A program made the position numbers and the translations under genes. A stretch of DNA of 7,301 nucleotides, taken from Akkermansiaceae bacterium. GTDB lineage: Bacteria > Verrucomicrobiota > Verrucomicrobiia > Verrucomicrobiales > Akkermansiaceae. Each line of letters opens with the position of its first letter. The stretch's first letter is position 1. Below the pieces are notes generated by a model. The model made no database searches and was not told where the DNA came from. It saw only the letters and a list, made by a program, of their open reading frames with translations. The stretch lies in NCBI GenBank assembly GCA_018676385.1, contig JABHEX010000122.1, forward strand, positions 1 to 7,301, given 5' to 3'. Below, one piece after another: positions 1 through 6,183 of this stretch.

Positions 1-20
1 AATATATAAAAATATATATT
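1..20. repeat. AT-rich inverted repeat at the window edge
   Basis: Positions 1-8 (AATATATA) are the exact reverse complement of positions 13-20 (TATATATT), with four A residues between them. It could be a weak hairpin ending an upstream transcript, or simply AT-rich upstream DNA of the regulator gene. There is no U-tract after the hairpin on the plus strand, so an intrinsic terminator is not supported. The left flank lies outside the window. Confidence 0.35.
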
Positions 21-52
21 CGAGCATGGGACATTCTTTGGGTGATATTGTG

Positions 53-82
53 TTGGCTATAGATATTTGGTTGTGTTAGTAT
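53..82 (+). promoter_or_regulatory. Possible sigma70-type promoter of the WYL regulator gene
   Basis: TTGGCT (53-58) and TAGTAT (77-82) resemble -35 and -10 boxes with an 18-bp spacer. Only seven bases separate the -10 box from the ATG at 90, so transcription from it would start at or beside that ATG and give a leaderless message. The same geometry is seen before the two divergent genes at 4983 and 5128. The boxes are imperfect and found by eye. Confidence 0.3.
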
Positions 83-89
83 TTTTGCC

Positions 90-1088
90 ATGAGCGGATT
101 TAGTGGAGGTGGAAAAGTGCAGATGCGGCGTATTTATACCATTGTGGAAGCGGTCAAGGGTGGGGGGTATCCAAACTGCAGGAGCTTGGCAGATCGACTA
201 GAAGTGACTCAGAAGACGATCCAGAGGGATGTGAACTTTATTAGGGATCAGTTGGAGCTGCCCCTTGAATATAATAAGGGGATGCATGGTTATGAGTTTA
301 CCAGTGACGTGACGAACTTTCCGGTGTTTGAGGCCCAGGTGGAAGATCTAGCTGCTATGTTTCTAGCTCGTCATGCAATGAAGAGCGTGAAGGGCACGAA
401 GCTGGCGGAAGCTTTACAGCCGGCGTTCGAGAGGTTAACGAGGCAACTTGACGGCCAAGTCAATATGAACTGGGCGAGTATGGATCAGGTGTTTACTGTG
501 AAGGAGGCTGGTGTGGTCGATGCGGATCTTACTCTGTTTGGTAAACTTGCCGAGGCGGTCCTCAATCAACATGAAGTGAGTTTTTCCTACCGCAAACTAG
601 GGGATAAAAAATCGATCAAGCGACGATTGCGGCCGTATCACGTCGGTGAGATCGATGGAGGATGGTATGTGGTGGGGCATGACAACATGCGTGATGGGCT
701 AAGGACATTTGCCATTCAGAGAATCAAGGGGCTAAATGTTCTGAAAACAACTTTTGAGCGGCCGGCAGACTTTCAGATCGGGCAGCACCTCGGGGGGAGT
801 ATCGGCGTGTGGGATCATAATGAGGCTGCACCAGAGGAGATTGTTGTGGTAGTGACTGGCTGGATGGCCCGTATCGTCCAGGAACGGCTCTGGCATCCCA
901 CGCAAACGACCCGAGCACTTGATGACCACGGAGAAAAAGTGGAGCTGAGGATGCAGCTAGGTAATCTAGAAGAGGCAAAGTATCTAATCCTGAGCTGGGG
1001 TCGTGATGCTCTGGTTGTGAAACCAAAGAAGCTGCGTGATGCAGTGAAAAAGGAAGCCGCTGCTGTGGTGAGAGCATACCGCAAGTAG
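90..1088 (+). CDS. WYL-domain transcriptional regulator (HTH-WYL-WCX)
   Basis: Predicted cytoplasmic DNA-binding regulator of 332 residues, the usual length for this family. A DeoR-like winged helix-turn-helix fills about residues 12-70, with the recognition helix near TQKTIQRDVNFIRD (40-53). A middle helical linker follows. The WYL domain spans about 145-220, with the ligand-binding strand RRLRPYHVGEIDGGWYVVG (178-196); the signature reads WYV rather than WYL. A C-terminal WCX domain lies at about 245-330. WYL domains are known or proposed to sense nucleic acid or nucleotide ligands; the target genes here are unknown. Start choice is uncertain. ATG 90 has no Shine-Dalgarno but fits a leaderless start, while GGAGGTGG at 105-112 lies 4-10 nt before GTG 117 and ATG 123, which would trim 9 or 11 residues without touching the HTH. 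The gene is convergent with the channel gene, 84 bp away. No defence genes are adjacent, so the defence-regulator role known for some WYL proteins is not supported. Confidence 0.9.
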   Translation: MSGFSGGGKVQMRRIYTIVEAVKGGGYPNCRSLADRLEVTQKTIQRDVNFIRDQLELPLEYNKGMHGYEFTSDVTNFPVFEAQVEDLAAMFLARHAMKSVKGTKLAEALQPAFERLTRQLDGQVNMNWASMDQVFTVKEAGVVDADLTLFGKLAEAVLNQHEVSFSYRKLGDKKSIKRRLRPYHVGEIDGGWYVVGHDNMRDGLRTFAIQRIKGLNVLKTTFERPADFQIGQHLGGSIGVWDHNEAAPEEIVVVVTGWMARIVQERLWHPTQTTRALDDHGEKVELRMQLGNLEEAKYLILSWGRDALVVKPKKLRDAVKKEAAAVVRAYRK

Positions 1089-1172
1089 TGCTCATGGACA
1101 GTTTCTAAGCTAGAAGATAAAGGTGGACTCTAGCAAGGTGGGAGTTGCGTTATTTATCGTTAGTTTACCAAA

Positions 1173-2114
1173 TTAGGTTTTGGTGCTGTGGTCGCCAAGG
1201 TGGTCTAACTTGTCCATGACCTCTTGGAGTTGATTGCGGAGGACCATGATGCATTCGTCACGCTCGAGTGTTGCGATTCCTTGGTCATCGTTGCGTTTGA
1301 GGAGCTCGTGGAGCTGGCGGTCGGCAACTTCTTTTTGGGCTTCGTCCATACCATTGACGACAATGCCGATGAGGAGGTTAAGCATGATCATGGTGCCAAG
1401 CATGACAAAACTAACAAAGTAGGCAGCTCCGATCAATGGTTGTGCCTTGGAGGTGATGTCCATGCCGGCGGTGCTTTGGTTATAGCCTGCGTAGCCCTCA
1501 GATCCGTAAATCTGGATGTACATGACATCGGTCCAGTCTTCTAGGGTGACTACGCGGAATAGGGAGAGCAGTGAGGTCCATAAGTCTCCGAAGTGAATTG
1601 GGTCATTTTCGCGGAAGAGGATGACACCGACAACGGCGTAAACATAGAACAGGATAAAGATGAGGATGGAGACATAAACCATGGAGGGGAGGCTGCGCAT
1701 GAGGCCTGATACAATCACTTGGAGGCGCGGTATGGCGGTGATGAGTCGCAGCACACGAAGGAGCCGGAATAGGCGCAGTACGGCAACGTAGCCACCGCCG
1801 AAGGGAAGGAAACATACAGCGACGATTATGAAGTCGAAGACGTTCCATCCGTTGTTAAAGAACAACCATGGTTTCGGGGCTTTGGCGGTCATTTTGAGTA
1901 GGATCTCAATGGTGAATATGCCAAGGATGATGGTGTCTAGGGCGTTTAGTAGTGGTGCCCATCTGGTTTCCATTTCAGGGAAGGTTTGGATGCCTACGAG
2001 GACGCCCGCGCAGACGATTACAAGGATGATGGCACGCGAAAATAGTTTTGATTGAACGATGCTGTTTGCGATCCTGACGGGTGAGTAGTTTTTAGCTGAT
2101 AGTTCTCCGATCAT
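1173..2114 (-). CDS. Voltage-gated cation channel, one-domain NaChBac/BacNav type
   Basis: Inner-membrane ion channel subunit of 313 residues, expected to form a homotetramer. Helices in order: S1 about 27-44, S2 55-77, S3 90-105, S4 voltage sensor 108-126 with arginines every third residue (R114, R117, R120, R123), S5 145-168, pore helix and filter 176-196, S6 226-255. The selectivity filter reads TLEDWTD (190-196), matching TLESWxx of bacterial sodium channels but with two extra aspartates. S6 carries the family-like NLLIGIVVNGM. After S6, residues 257-305 are charged and heptad-like, as in the C-terminal coiled coil that holds BacNav tetramers together. Single-domain length and the Glu filter separate it from potassium channels. 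The ATG at 2114 has no Shine-Dalgarno. It is the last gene of a minus-strand run, 145 bp after the DUF429 gene, so it may have its own promoter. Ion preference (sodium, calcium or mixed) cannot be settled from sequence. Confidence 0.92.
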   Translation of the reverse strand: MIGELSAKNYSPVRIANSIVQSKLFSRAIILVIVCAGVLVGIQTFPEMETRWAPLLNALDTIILGIFTIEILLKMTAKAPKPWLFFNNGWNVFDFIIVAVCFLPFGGGYVAVLRLFRLLRVLRLITAIPRLQVIVSGLMRSLPSMVYVSILIFILFYVYAVVGVILFRENDPIHFGDLWTSLLSLFRVVTLEDWTDVMYIQIYGSEGYAGYNQSTAGMDITSKAQPLIGAAYFVSFVMLGTMIMLNLLIGIVVNGMDEAQKEVADRQLHELLKRNDDQGIATLERDECIMVLRNQLQEVMDKLDHLGDHSTKT

Positions 2115-2154
2115 TTTTCAGGTAAGTAAGATGATTTGCCGGCTGGGAGGCATT

Positions 2155-2173
2155 GCTGGCTTGGTGTGCCAGC
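2155..2173. other. Short hairpin between the DUF429 and channel genes
   Basis: GCTGGC (2155-2160) and GCCAGC (2168-2173) form a perfect 6-bp stem with a 7-nt loop. It lies in the 145-bp gap, 41 bases upstream of the channel start. Neither strand has a T-tract after it, so it is not a convincing intrinsic terminator. It could act as a processing or attenuation structure, or be chance. Nothing else was recognised in this gap. Confidence 0.25.
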
Positions 2174-2259
2174 TGGTAAAACGAAGTGGATGGTATGTCA
2201 ATTACAGAGGCTGTGGTGCCTTGAGTGTGGCAGCTGCTGTGCGCGGTTTTACGTTTGGA

Positions 2260-3042
2260 TCATGCTTGGATTTGCATGATTTTCCCCGTGGCGTCTCGTG
2301 CCGGGTTGCCTAGGTGAGCTGCTGGTATGACATCAGCATTATTGGCGATGATTCTGTGCGCGGACCAGAGTGCGGCAAAGGCGTCGTAGAGGTCGTTGAG
2401 CGCCCAGCGTGGTTTGCCATGATGGGATCTGGGGCCGAGGCTTTGATTGAGGCGGTCCATGGCGGCTGGGTTTTGCAGGTTGCCGGGGAATACTTGCTCG
2501 ATCAATGCGATGCGAGTTTGGCTGCCATCGGGGGAGGATTTTTTGGTGAGCACGGGCGTTGGTTTACCTGAGCTGGCATTCATGTGGGCGAAACTGATCT
2601 CAGGGTGGATTTCATGAAAGTTTGCAGTGGCTGGTCGGCGGCTAAGGAACTGATCGAGCTCGTGGATTTTGGGTAAGATGTTGAATGCCTGGCAGGAGAT
2701 GCCTTTACCGGTAGCTTCTCTGTGCCATGCGCAAGCTGATGGGTAATGATCGAGGTGTTCTAGGGTGCCTCTGCATGGGGCTGAGAATACGCAGCAGGCA
2801 CGGGGGCCGAGTGTTTTCCGGGCGGCAATGTCACAGGCCCTCGGGTAGCTCTGCGGGTTGGGTAAACCAATGGGCATGTCGATGGCGACGATGTCATCAG
2901 CGTGGAGCTTTGGAGCGAGCTCATCCAGTGTGGCGTAAATGCCTGCACTGATGGTGCTGCTGGGGTGATGAGATTTCTGGCTGAGGACGAGCCATCCAGC
3001 GGGGCAGCCATCAATGCCGTGCAGGGTGAGGGTAGCTGGCAT
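2260..3042 (-). CDS. DUF429 family protein (predicted RNase H-fold nuclease)
   Basis: A 260-residue cytoplasmic protein matching DUF429 along its whole length. Motifs in order: GIDGCPAGW (9-17) at the N-terminal strand; IDMPIGLP (54-61); RACDIAAR (68-75); VFSAP (85-89); NILPKI (121-126); EIHPEISF (144-151); LNDLYDAFAALWSA (215-228), with conserved aspartates D217 and D220; and a C-terminal GKIMQI strand (253-258). Asp11, Asp55, Glu144 or Glu148, and Asp220 are plausible metal ligands by analogy with RNase H folds; this is inferred. The family is predicted to be a nuclease, but I know of no settled reaction for it. The start follows the DUF481 gene by 66 bp on the same strand, with no Shine-Dalgarno at ATG 3042. 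Co-transcription with DUF481 is possible, but no functional link is evident. Confidence 0.85.
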   Translation of the reverse strand: MPATLTLHGIDGCPAGWLVLSQKSHHPSSTISAGIYATLDELAPKLHADDIVAIDMPIGLPNPQSYPRACDIAARKTLGPRACCVFSAPCRGTLEHLDHYPSACAWHREATGKGISCQAFNILPKIHELDQFLSRRPATANFHEIHPEISFAHMNASSGKPTPVLTKKSSPDGSQTRIALIEQVFPGNLQNPAAMDRLNQSLGPRSHHGKPRWALNDLYDAFAALWSAHRIIANNADVIPAAHLGNPARDATGKIMQIQA

Positions 3043-3108
3043 GGCGGCTGGTTGTTAGTGAGCAGTAAAAAGTGCTCGTGACAGTGGTTTGGTAGCTGTG
3101 ACTTAGAA

Positions 3109-4557
3109 CTAGAATTTTACCGTGATGCCAGAGGAGAGGGTGATGTCATCCTTGTCGTTGTTGCTGGCAGGGGTGTTATCGTAGCTCCAGCTTGCAGCGA
3201 TCCTCCATGCGAGGTGCTTGCTGATATCGGTATCTAGGGCGATTTCTGCCGCGATATTAAAGTCGTCTGTGTTAGAGGGATTGATGTGACCGGTCAGCGA
3301 TTGTTTGAGAGATATGCGCTTGTTGATTTCCCAGATGAATTTCTCTCCACCAACGATGGAAAAGTAGTTGTCTGTGGTGCTGTTGACTTTTTCAAAAGTA
3401 AATCCTGGCCCAGCTTCAAGACTTAACGTCATGTGGTCTTTTTTAATGAAGTAGTGGCCAAGTGTGATTGCGGGTGTGACTCGGTAGTCGATATCTGCGA
3501 TGTCATCACGGAGGAAGCCGAGGCCAATGCCGAGGTATGTATTGCGGGTGAGAAGCTTGTTAAACTGCGTGCGGGTGACGACTGAGTCAGCACTGGCTGT
3601 GTTGTCTGCCTCTGCGTAGTTGTAGGCGGATGTGAAGAAAAACTCACCAGTGTCACTGCGGTGAGCGGCATCGTAGCTGGCTGCCGTGTTCAGGTTATCT
3701 GAGTTACCATCAGCCATGGAGAGGGTGAGTGCAGCGGTGCTGGTCCAGCCGTCTTGGATGGCTTCGGGGCCTGAGATGGCGCCTGATTCAGCTGGGCTAG
3801 AGGATTTCTCGCCTGATGTATGATCTGTATCCTCGCTGCCCAGAGTGTAGCGAAGGCCCAAGGTGAGTAAGGTGTCGCTAGACTGACGGTTGGGTGCAGG
3901 TGTGCTATCATACTGGTAACGGATGGCGGTGCGGATCGCCCAGTGGTCATTGATGGCGGTGTCAATTCCGGCTTCGGCGCTAAGTAAGTGATCGCTGAAG
4001 TCATTGACGGCTGGAGTGAAGGTGGTGGTGAAGGATAGCTTGGTTTGCGCGGCGAGTTGTTGCGCGTAGCGGAGTGCGAAGCGTAGGGTCATGTAGTCAT
4101 CGGTGACGTTGGCTTGGTCTTGCCAGACGTATCCGGGGCCAGCTTCAAAGGAGAGCTTCTGGTCTTTGTTTTTAAGTAAATAATAACCGGCAACTACTCC
4201 GAGATCGATACGGTAGTCGATATCGGTGATGTCATCGATGAGGTAAGAGGCATTGGTGCCGAGATAGGCATGATCGCTGAGGAGATAACGGTACTCGCTA
4301 AACGCTCTGAAGGAATCGATATTTTTGGTATCATTATTTTCAGCGTAGTTCCAATCGACGCCGATTTTGGCCTCTATATTGTTGTGCTCGTATAGGCTGA
4401 GAAGGCGAAGGTTATAGCTGAGGTTATCTGAATTGCCTTGAGCTAATGAGATGCCAGCAGCAGCTGTGTTATCCCAGCGGGTGGGAGTGTCTGCACTGAG
4501 GGGTGGGGTGTTGGCAATGAGCGTGAAGCTGACTAATACAGCTAGATTTTTAAACAT
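3109..4557 (-). CDS. Outer-membrane beta-barrel protein with two tandem DUF481 domains
   Basis: A 482-residue exported protein. Residues 1-22 are a Sec signal peptide (Lys4, a hydrophobic core, then Leu-Ser-Ala before DTP). Two DUF481 units follow, about 27-240 and 268-482, joined by a hydrophilic Ser/Glu-rich linker (241-267). The repeat is visible by eye: GNSDNL at 41-46 and 284-289; YLG...DDI.DIDYR at 98-116 and 341-359; LSFEAGPG and LSLEAGPG at 135-142 and 378-385; YDSTPAPN and YDNTPASN at 216-223 and 459-466. Alternating polar and aromatic strands and the terminal Val-Lys-Phe fit an outer-membrane barrel; the final Phe is the usual BAM recognition residue. DUF481 proteins usually carry one domain of about 220-300 residues, so this is a double-length form. 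Its function is unknown; DUF481 members are sometimes called YdiY-like or salt-stress-induced outer-membrane proteins. It starts 36 bp after the selenoprotein gene, probably in one operon. No Shine-Dalgarno is seen before ATG 4557. Confidence 0.87.
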   Translation of the reverse strand: MFKNLAVLVSFTLIANTPPLSADTPTRWDNTAAAGISLAQGNSDNLSYNLRLLSLYEHNNIEAKIGVDWNYAENNDTKNIDSFRAFSEYRYLLSDHAYLGTNASYLIDDITDIDYRIDLGVVAGYYLLKNKDQKLSFEAGPGYVWQDQANVTDDYMTLRFALRYAQQLAAQTKLSFTTTFTPAVNDFSDHLLSAEAGIDTAINDHWAIRTAIRYQYDSTPAPNRQSSDTLLTLGLRYTLGSEDTDHTSGEKSSSPAESGAISGPEAIQDGWTSTAALTLSMADGNSDNLNTAASYDAAHRSDTGEFFFTSAYNYAEADNTASADSVVTRTQFNKLLTRNTYLGIGLGFLRDDIADIDYRVTPAITLGHYFIKKDHMTLSLEAGPGFTFEKVNSTTDNYFSIVGGEKFIWEINKRISLKQSLTGHINPSNTDDFNIAAEIALDTDISKHLAWRIAASWSYDNTPASNNDKDDITLSSGITVKF

Positions 4558-4593
4558 AGCGAGTGAGTGTGGAACTGTGCTTGGGGAATCTAT

Positions 4594-4983
4594 TTATTGA
4601 AGAAGCTTTGCGACTACGGCATCGACTTCTTTTTTCCCGTAGCGGTGGCCGTTGACGATCTGGATGAGTTTACCATTTTTGTCGTTAGCGATGATTCCGT
4701 GCCCTTTAAGTTTAGCTTTTTTGATTGCAGCTGAGCTGTTGCCCGCACCGACCACGACGTTGTTAAACGTAACTTTTTGTCCTTTTGTTTTTTTGAGATC
4801 ATTCACGATGACCTTAATTTTGTTACACATTGGTCATCCATCGTAATAGTAAAACGTGAGTGATGGTTTTTGGGTAGTGGTGGGTTTATCGGCCTGCTGG
4901 GCGGTAGTGCTCTCAGCGAATGCTGAATGGAGCAACACGAATGGTGTGAGGCCTGCTACGAGACAGAGTATGAAACTTTTCAT
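4594..4983 (-). CDS. Exported thioredoxin-fold selenoprotein with UxxC motif (TGA read as Sec)
   Basis: Read through one in-frame TGA (4836-4834), this gene gives a 129-residue protein. Residues 1-23 are a clear signal peptide (Lys2, a hydrophobic core, Ala-Phe-Ala before Glu). Residues 24-41 are a Thr/Gln/Lys/Pro-rich linker. From 42 a thioredoxin-like fold follows: strand LTFYYYDG (42-49), active site Sec50-Pro51-Met52-Cys53, helix 52-64, strand 70-78, helix 82-91, strands 95-100 and 105-110, final helix 116-128. The usual cis-Pro position reads Gly-His-Gly (94-96), a departure from classical thioredoxins. The TGA replaces exactly the N-terminal, attacking cysteine of CxxC, one base from a Cys codon, and the frame stays open and domain-like for 79 codons after it. 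Without Sec insertion the product would be a 49-residue signal peptide plus tail. The predicted role is periplasmic thiol-disulfide or peroxide redox chemistry; substrate unknown. ATG 4983 is preferred because the alternative in-frame ATG 4995 overlaps a likely -10 box. It is the first gene of the minus-strand run. The main alternative is a simple nonsense mutation. Confidence 0.82.
4796..4814 (-). promoter_or_regulatory. Candidate bacterial SECIS hairpin downstream of the Sec TGA
   Basis: On the minus-strand mRNA, AGGUCAU (4814-4808) pairs with AUGAUCU (4802-4796), seven base pairs with one G-U, closing a five-base loop CGUGA (4807-4803). The loop starts 26 nt after the UGA and has G at its second position. 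The published bacterial SECIS model asks for a loop 16-37 nt after UGA, a short upper stem and a G among the first two loop bases; all three are met. SelB would bind this loop. Seen by eye, not folded by program. Confidence 0.6.
4834..4836 (-). other. In-frame TGA, predicted selenocysteine codon (residue 50)
   Basis: The codons around it read GAT GGA TGA CCA ATG TGT, that is Asp-Gly-Sec-Pro-Met-Cys. A Sec two residues before a Cys in a thioredoxin fold is a typical bacterial selenoprotein arrangement. The codon lies three bases before the ATG at 4830 that would otherwise be called as the start of a separate 78-residue gene. Confidence 0.78.
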
Positions 4984-4990
4984 GCGAGAA

Positions 4991-5018
4991 ATCATAGCGA
5001 TGAAGAACACAATGGCAA
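4991..5018 (-). promoter_or_regulatory. Candidate promoter of the selenoprotein operon
   Basis: On the minus strand, TTGCCA (5018-5013) and TATGAT (4996-4991) match sigma70 -35 and -10 boxes with a 16-bp spacer. Seven bases separate the -10 box from the ATG at 4983, so the message would start at or near the ATG. This explains the lack of a Shine-Dalgarno and argues against the in-frame ATG at 4995, which lies inside the -10 box. Confidence 0.45.
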
Positions 5019-5085
5019 CTGGTAATGAATAGGGAAATCAGGGTGGTGAATCGGTGATGGAAAAGTGAGGCGGTAGAATTGCGAA

Positions 5086-5102
5086 TTTGGAGTTTGGAGT
5101 TT
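5086..5102 (+). repeat. Tandem heptamer TTTGGAG x 2.4 in the divergent promoter region
   Basis: TTTGGAG occurs at 5086-5092 and 5093-5099, followed by TTT (5100-5102). The second copy contains the putative -35 box of recF. It may be slippage or a small operator; no regulator can be named. Confidence 0.4.
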
Positions 5103-5121
5103 TGTTCTTAAAACTTAATAT
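5094..5121 (+). promoter_or_regulatory. Candidate promoter of recF
   Basis: TTGGAG (5094-5099) and TAATAT (5116-5121) form a -35/-10 pair with a 16-bp spacer. Only six bases lie between the -10 box and the GTG start at 5128, again predicting a leaderless transcript. A second -10-like TAGAAT sits at 5074-5079 and could give a short leader instead, but it has a poor -35. Confidence 0.38.
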
Positions 5122-5127
5122 CACAAC

Positions 5128-6183
5128 GTGATCTCGACACTACGCCTGCAGAATTTTCGTTGCTTTGACGCATTGGCGTTGGAGTTTCCTGAGTCCGGGG
5201 CTGTGATGGTTGGGGCGAATGCGCAGGGGAAGACCTCCATTTTAGAAGCGGTCTGTGTGTTGGTTCGTTTGCAGTCACCGCGCAGTAAGCGGATGGGGAG
5301 TTTGGTGAAAGTCGAGACTTCAGGGTTTGGTGTGGCGGGCAACTGTTGGGGTAGTGCACTGCAGGTGCGTTATGCGCGGGGCAAGGGTGTGGGAATGAAG
5401 GTGGATGATGACGCGGTGCTTAAACAAGCGGACTACCTTCGTGGTGGTGGGCTGGTGGTGTGGATGGGAAATGATGATCTGCAACTAGTGCGTGGATCAG
5501 GAAGTGTGCGGCGCAGGTATCTTGACTTTTTGGGCTGCCAGCTTGATCACGACTACCGAGATAACCTGAACCGATACGCACGGGTTTTGAAAGCGCGTAA
5601 TATTTTGCTAAAAGACCGCCATGTGACGGGTGGTGATCGTGATAGCGAGATCGCTGCTTACACTGAGCTGTTAGTGCAACATGGTGATTTTCTTACTGAT
5701 GCGCGAAGAGATTTGGTGGTTGCGCTTGGGCCGGCGGCATCAGAAGCACAATCCGCTGTGAGCGCCTGCGATGAGCGTGTAAGAATGGAATATGTCGCAG
5801 GAGCTGGTGATAACCTAAGAGAAAGCCTGGAAATGACATCTGAACGCGAGCGCAGACTTGGTCAGACGGTGGCGGGGCCGCACCGTGATGACGTGCGTTT
5901 ATCGATCAATGGGATGGCGGCAAATGAATATGCGAGTGAGGGGCAACAGCGCACTATGGCGTTGGCTCTTAAGTTGGCGCAGGGAGAGCTGTTAAGTAAG
6001 CGAACTGGAGAATTGCCGGTGTATTTGCTTGATGATATTTTTGGTGAGCTTGATCCAGATCGGAGGAACTCATTGATGGGGGAGTTACCACAAGATGCAC
6101 AGAAGCTGATAACCACGACTAATATTGACTGGATGAGTAATGAGTTTACTGCCATCCAGATGAGTGATTTGCGTGGTAAATAA
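5128..6183 (+). CDS. recF: DNA replication/repair protein RecF
   Basis: A 351-residue SMC-like ATPase, normal length for RecF, which helps load RecA onto gapped DNA with RecO and RecR. The N-terminus MISTLRLQNFRCFDALALEF (1-20) is the family's first strands, so the GTG at 5128 is the right start although no Shine-Dalgarno precedes it. Walker A is GANAQGKTS (29-37, Lys35). The RecF motif RRRYLDFL lies at 128-135, followed by a helical arm. GPHRDD is at 250-255, the ABC signature SEGQQRT at 270-276, Walker B VYLLDD at 298-303, and the D-loop GELD at 306-309. All ATPase motifs are intact. The gene stands alone here, not beside dnaA, dnaN or gyrB, its neighbours in many bacteria. Its TAA abuts the TAA of the convergent gene with no intervening base, so no separate terminator exists between them. 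Confidence 0.95.
   Translation: MISTLRLQNFRCFDALALEFPESGAVMVGANAQGKTSILEAVCVLVRLQSPRSKRMGSLVKVETSGFGVAGNCWGSALQVRYARGKGVGMKVDDDAVLKQADYLRGGGLVVWMGNDDLQLVRGSGSVRRRYLDFLGCQLDHDYRDNLNRYARVLKARNILLKDRHVTGGDRDSEIAAYTELLVQHGDFLTDARRDLVVALGPAASEAQSAVSACDERVRMEYVAGAGDNLRESLEMTSERERRLGQTVAGPHRDDVRLSINGMAANEYASEGQQRTMALALKLAQGELLSKRTGELPVYLLDDIFGELDPDRRNSLMGELPQDAQKLITTTNIDWMSNEFTAIQMSDLRGK

Noticed and set aside
90..1088. WYL regulator as a marker of a phage-defence island
   Set aside because: Some WYL proteins control defence operons, but the neighbours here are a channel, DUF429, DUF481, a selenoprotein and recF, with no nuclease, helicase, methyltransferase or toxin module in sight.
724..1095. Minus-strand ORF of 123 codons inside the WYL gene
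   Set aside because: The opposite frame encodes a complete, motif-rich WYL/WCX protein. The antisense product is low-complexity and Pro/Ser/Arg-rich, typical of a shadow ORF.
1167..1184. ACCAAA/TTTGGT 6-bp hairpin at the end of the channel gene
   Set aside because: The stem is AT-rich, overlaps the channel stop codon and lacks a following T-tract on either strand, so it is not a credible bidirectional terminator between the convergent genes.
2131..2571. Plus-strand ORFs at 2131-2313 and 2314-2571
   Set aside because: They lie mostly antisense to the DUF429 gene, show no domain, and have composition expected of shadow frames.
3060..3077. GAGCA/TGCTC hairpin with an A/T-rich loop between the DUF481 and DUF429 genes
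   Set aside because: Only five base pairs, with the T-run in the loop rather than after the stem, so it does not look like a terminator and does not break the operon prediction.
4594..4830. Separate 78-residue hypothetical gene starting at ATG 4830
   Set aside because: The reading frame continues upstream through a single TGA into a signal peptide and the first thioredoxin strand; the ATG is Met52 of the CxxC-type motif. Reinitiation there would give a protein without its first strand.
4652..4846. Plus-strand ORF of 64 codons opposite the selenoprotein gene
   Set aside because: It is the antisense shadow of the thioredoxin-fold coding sequence, with no recognisable domain or start signal.
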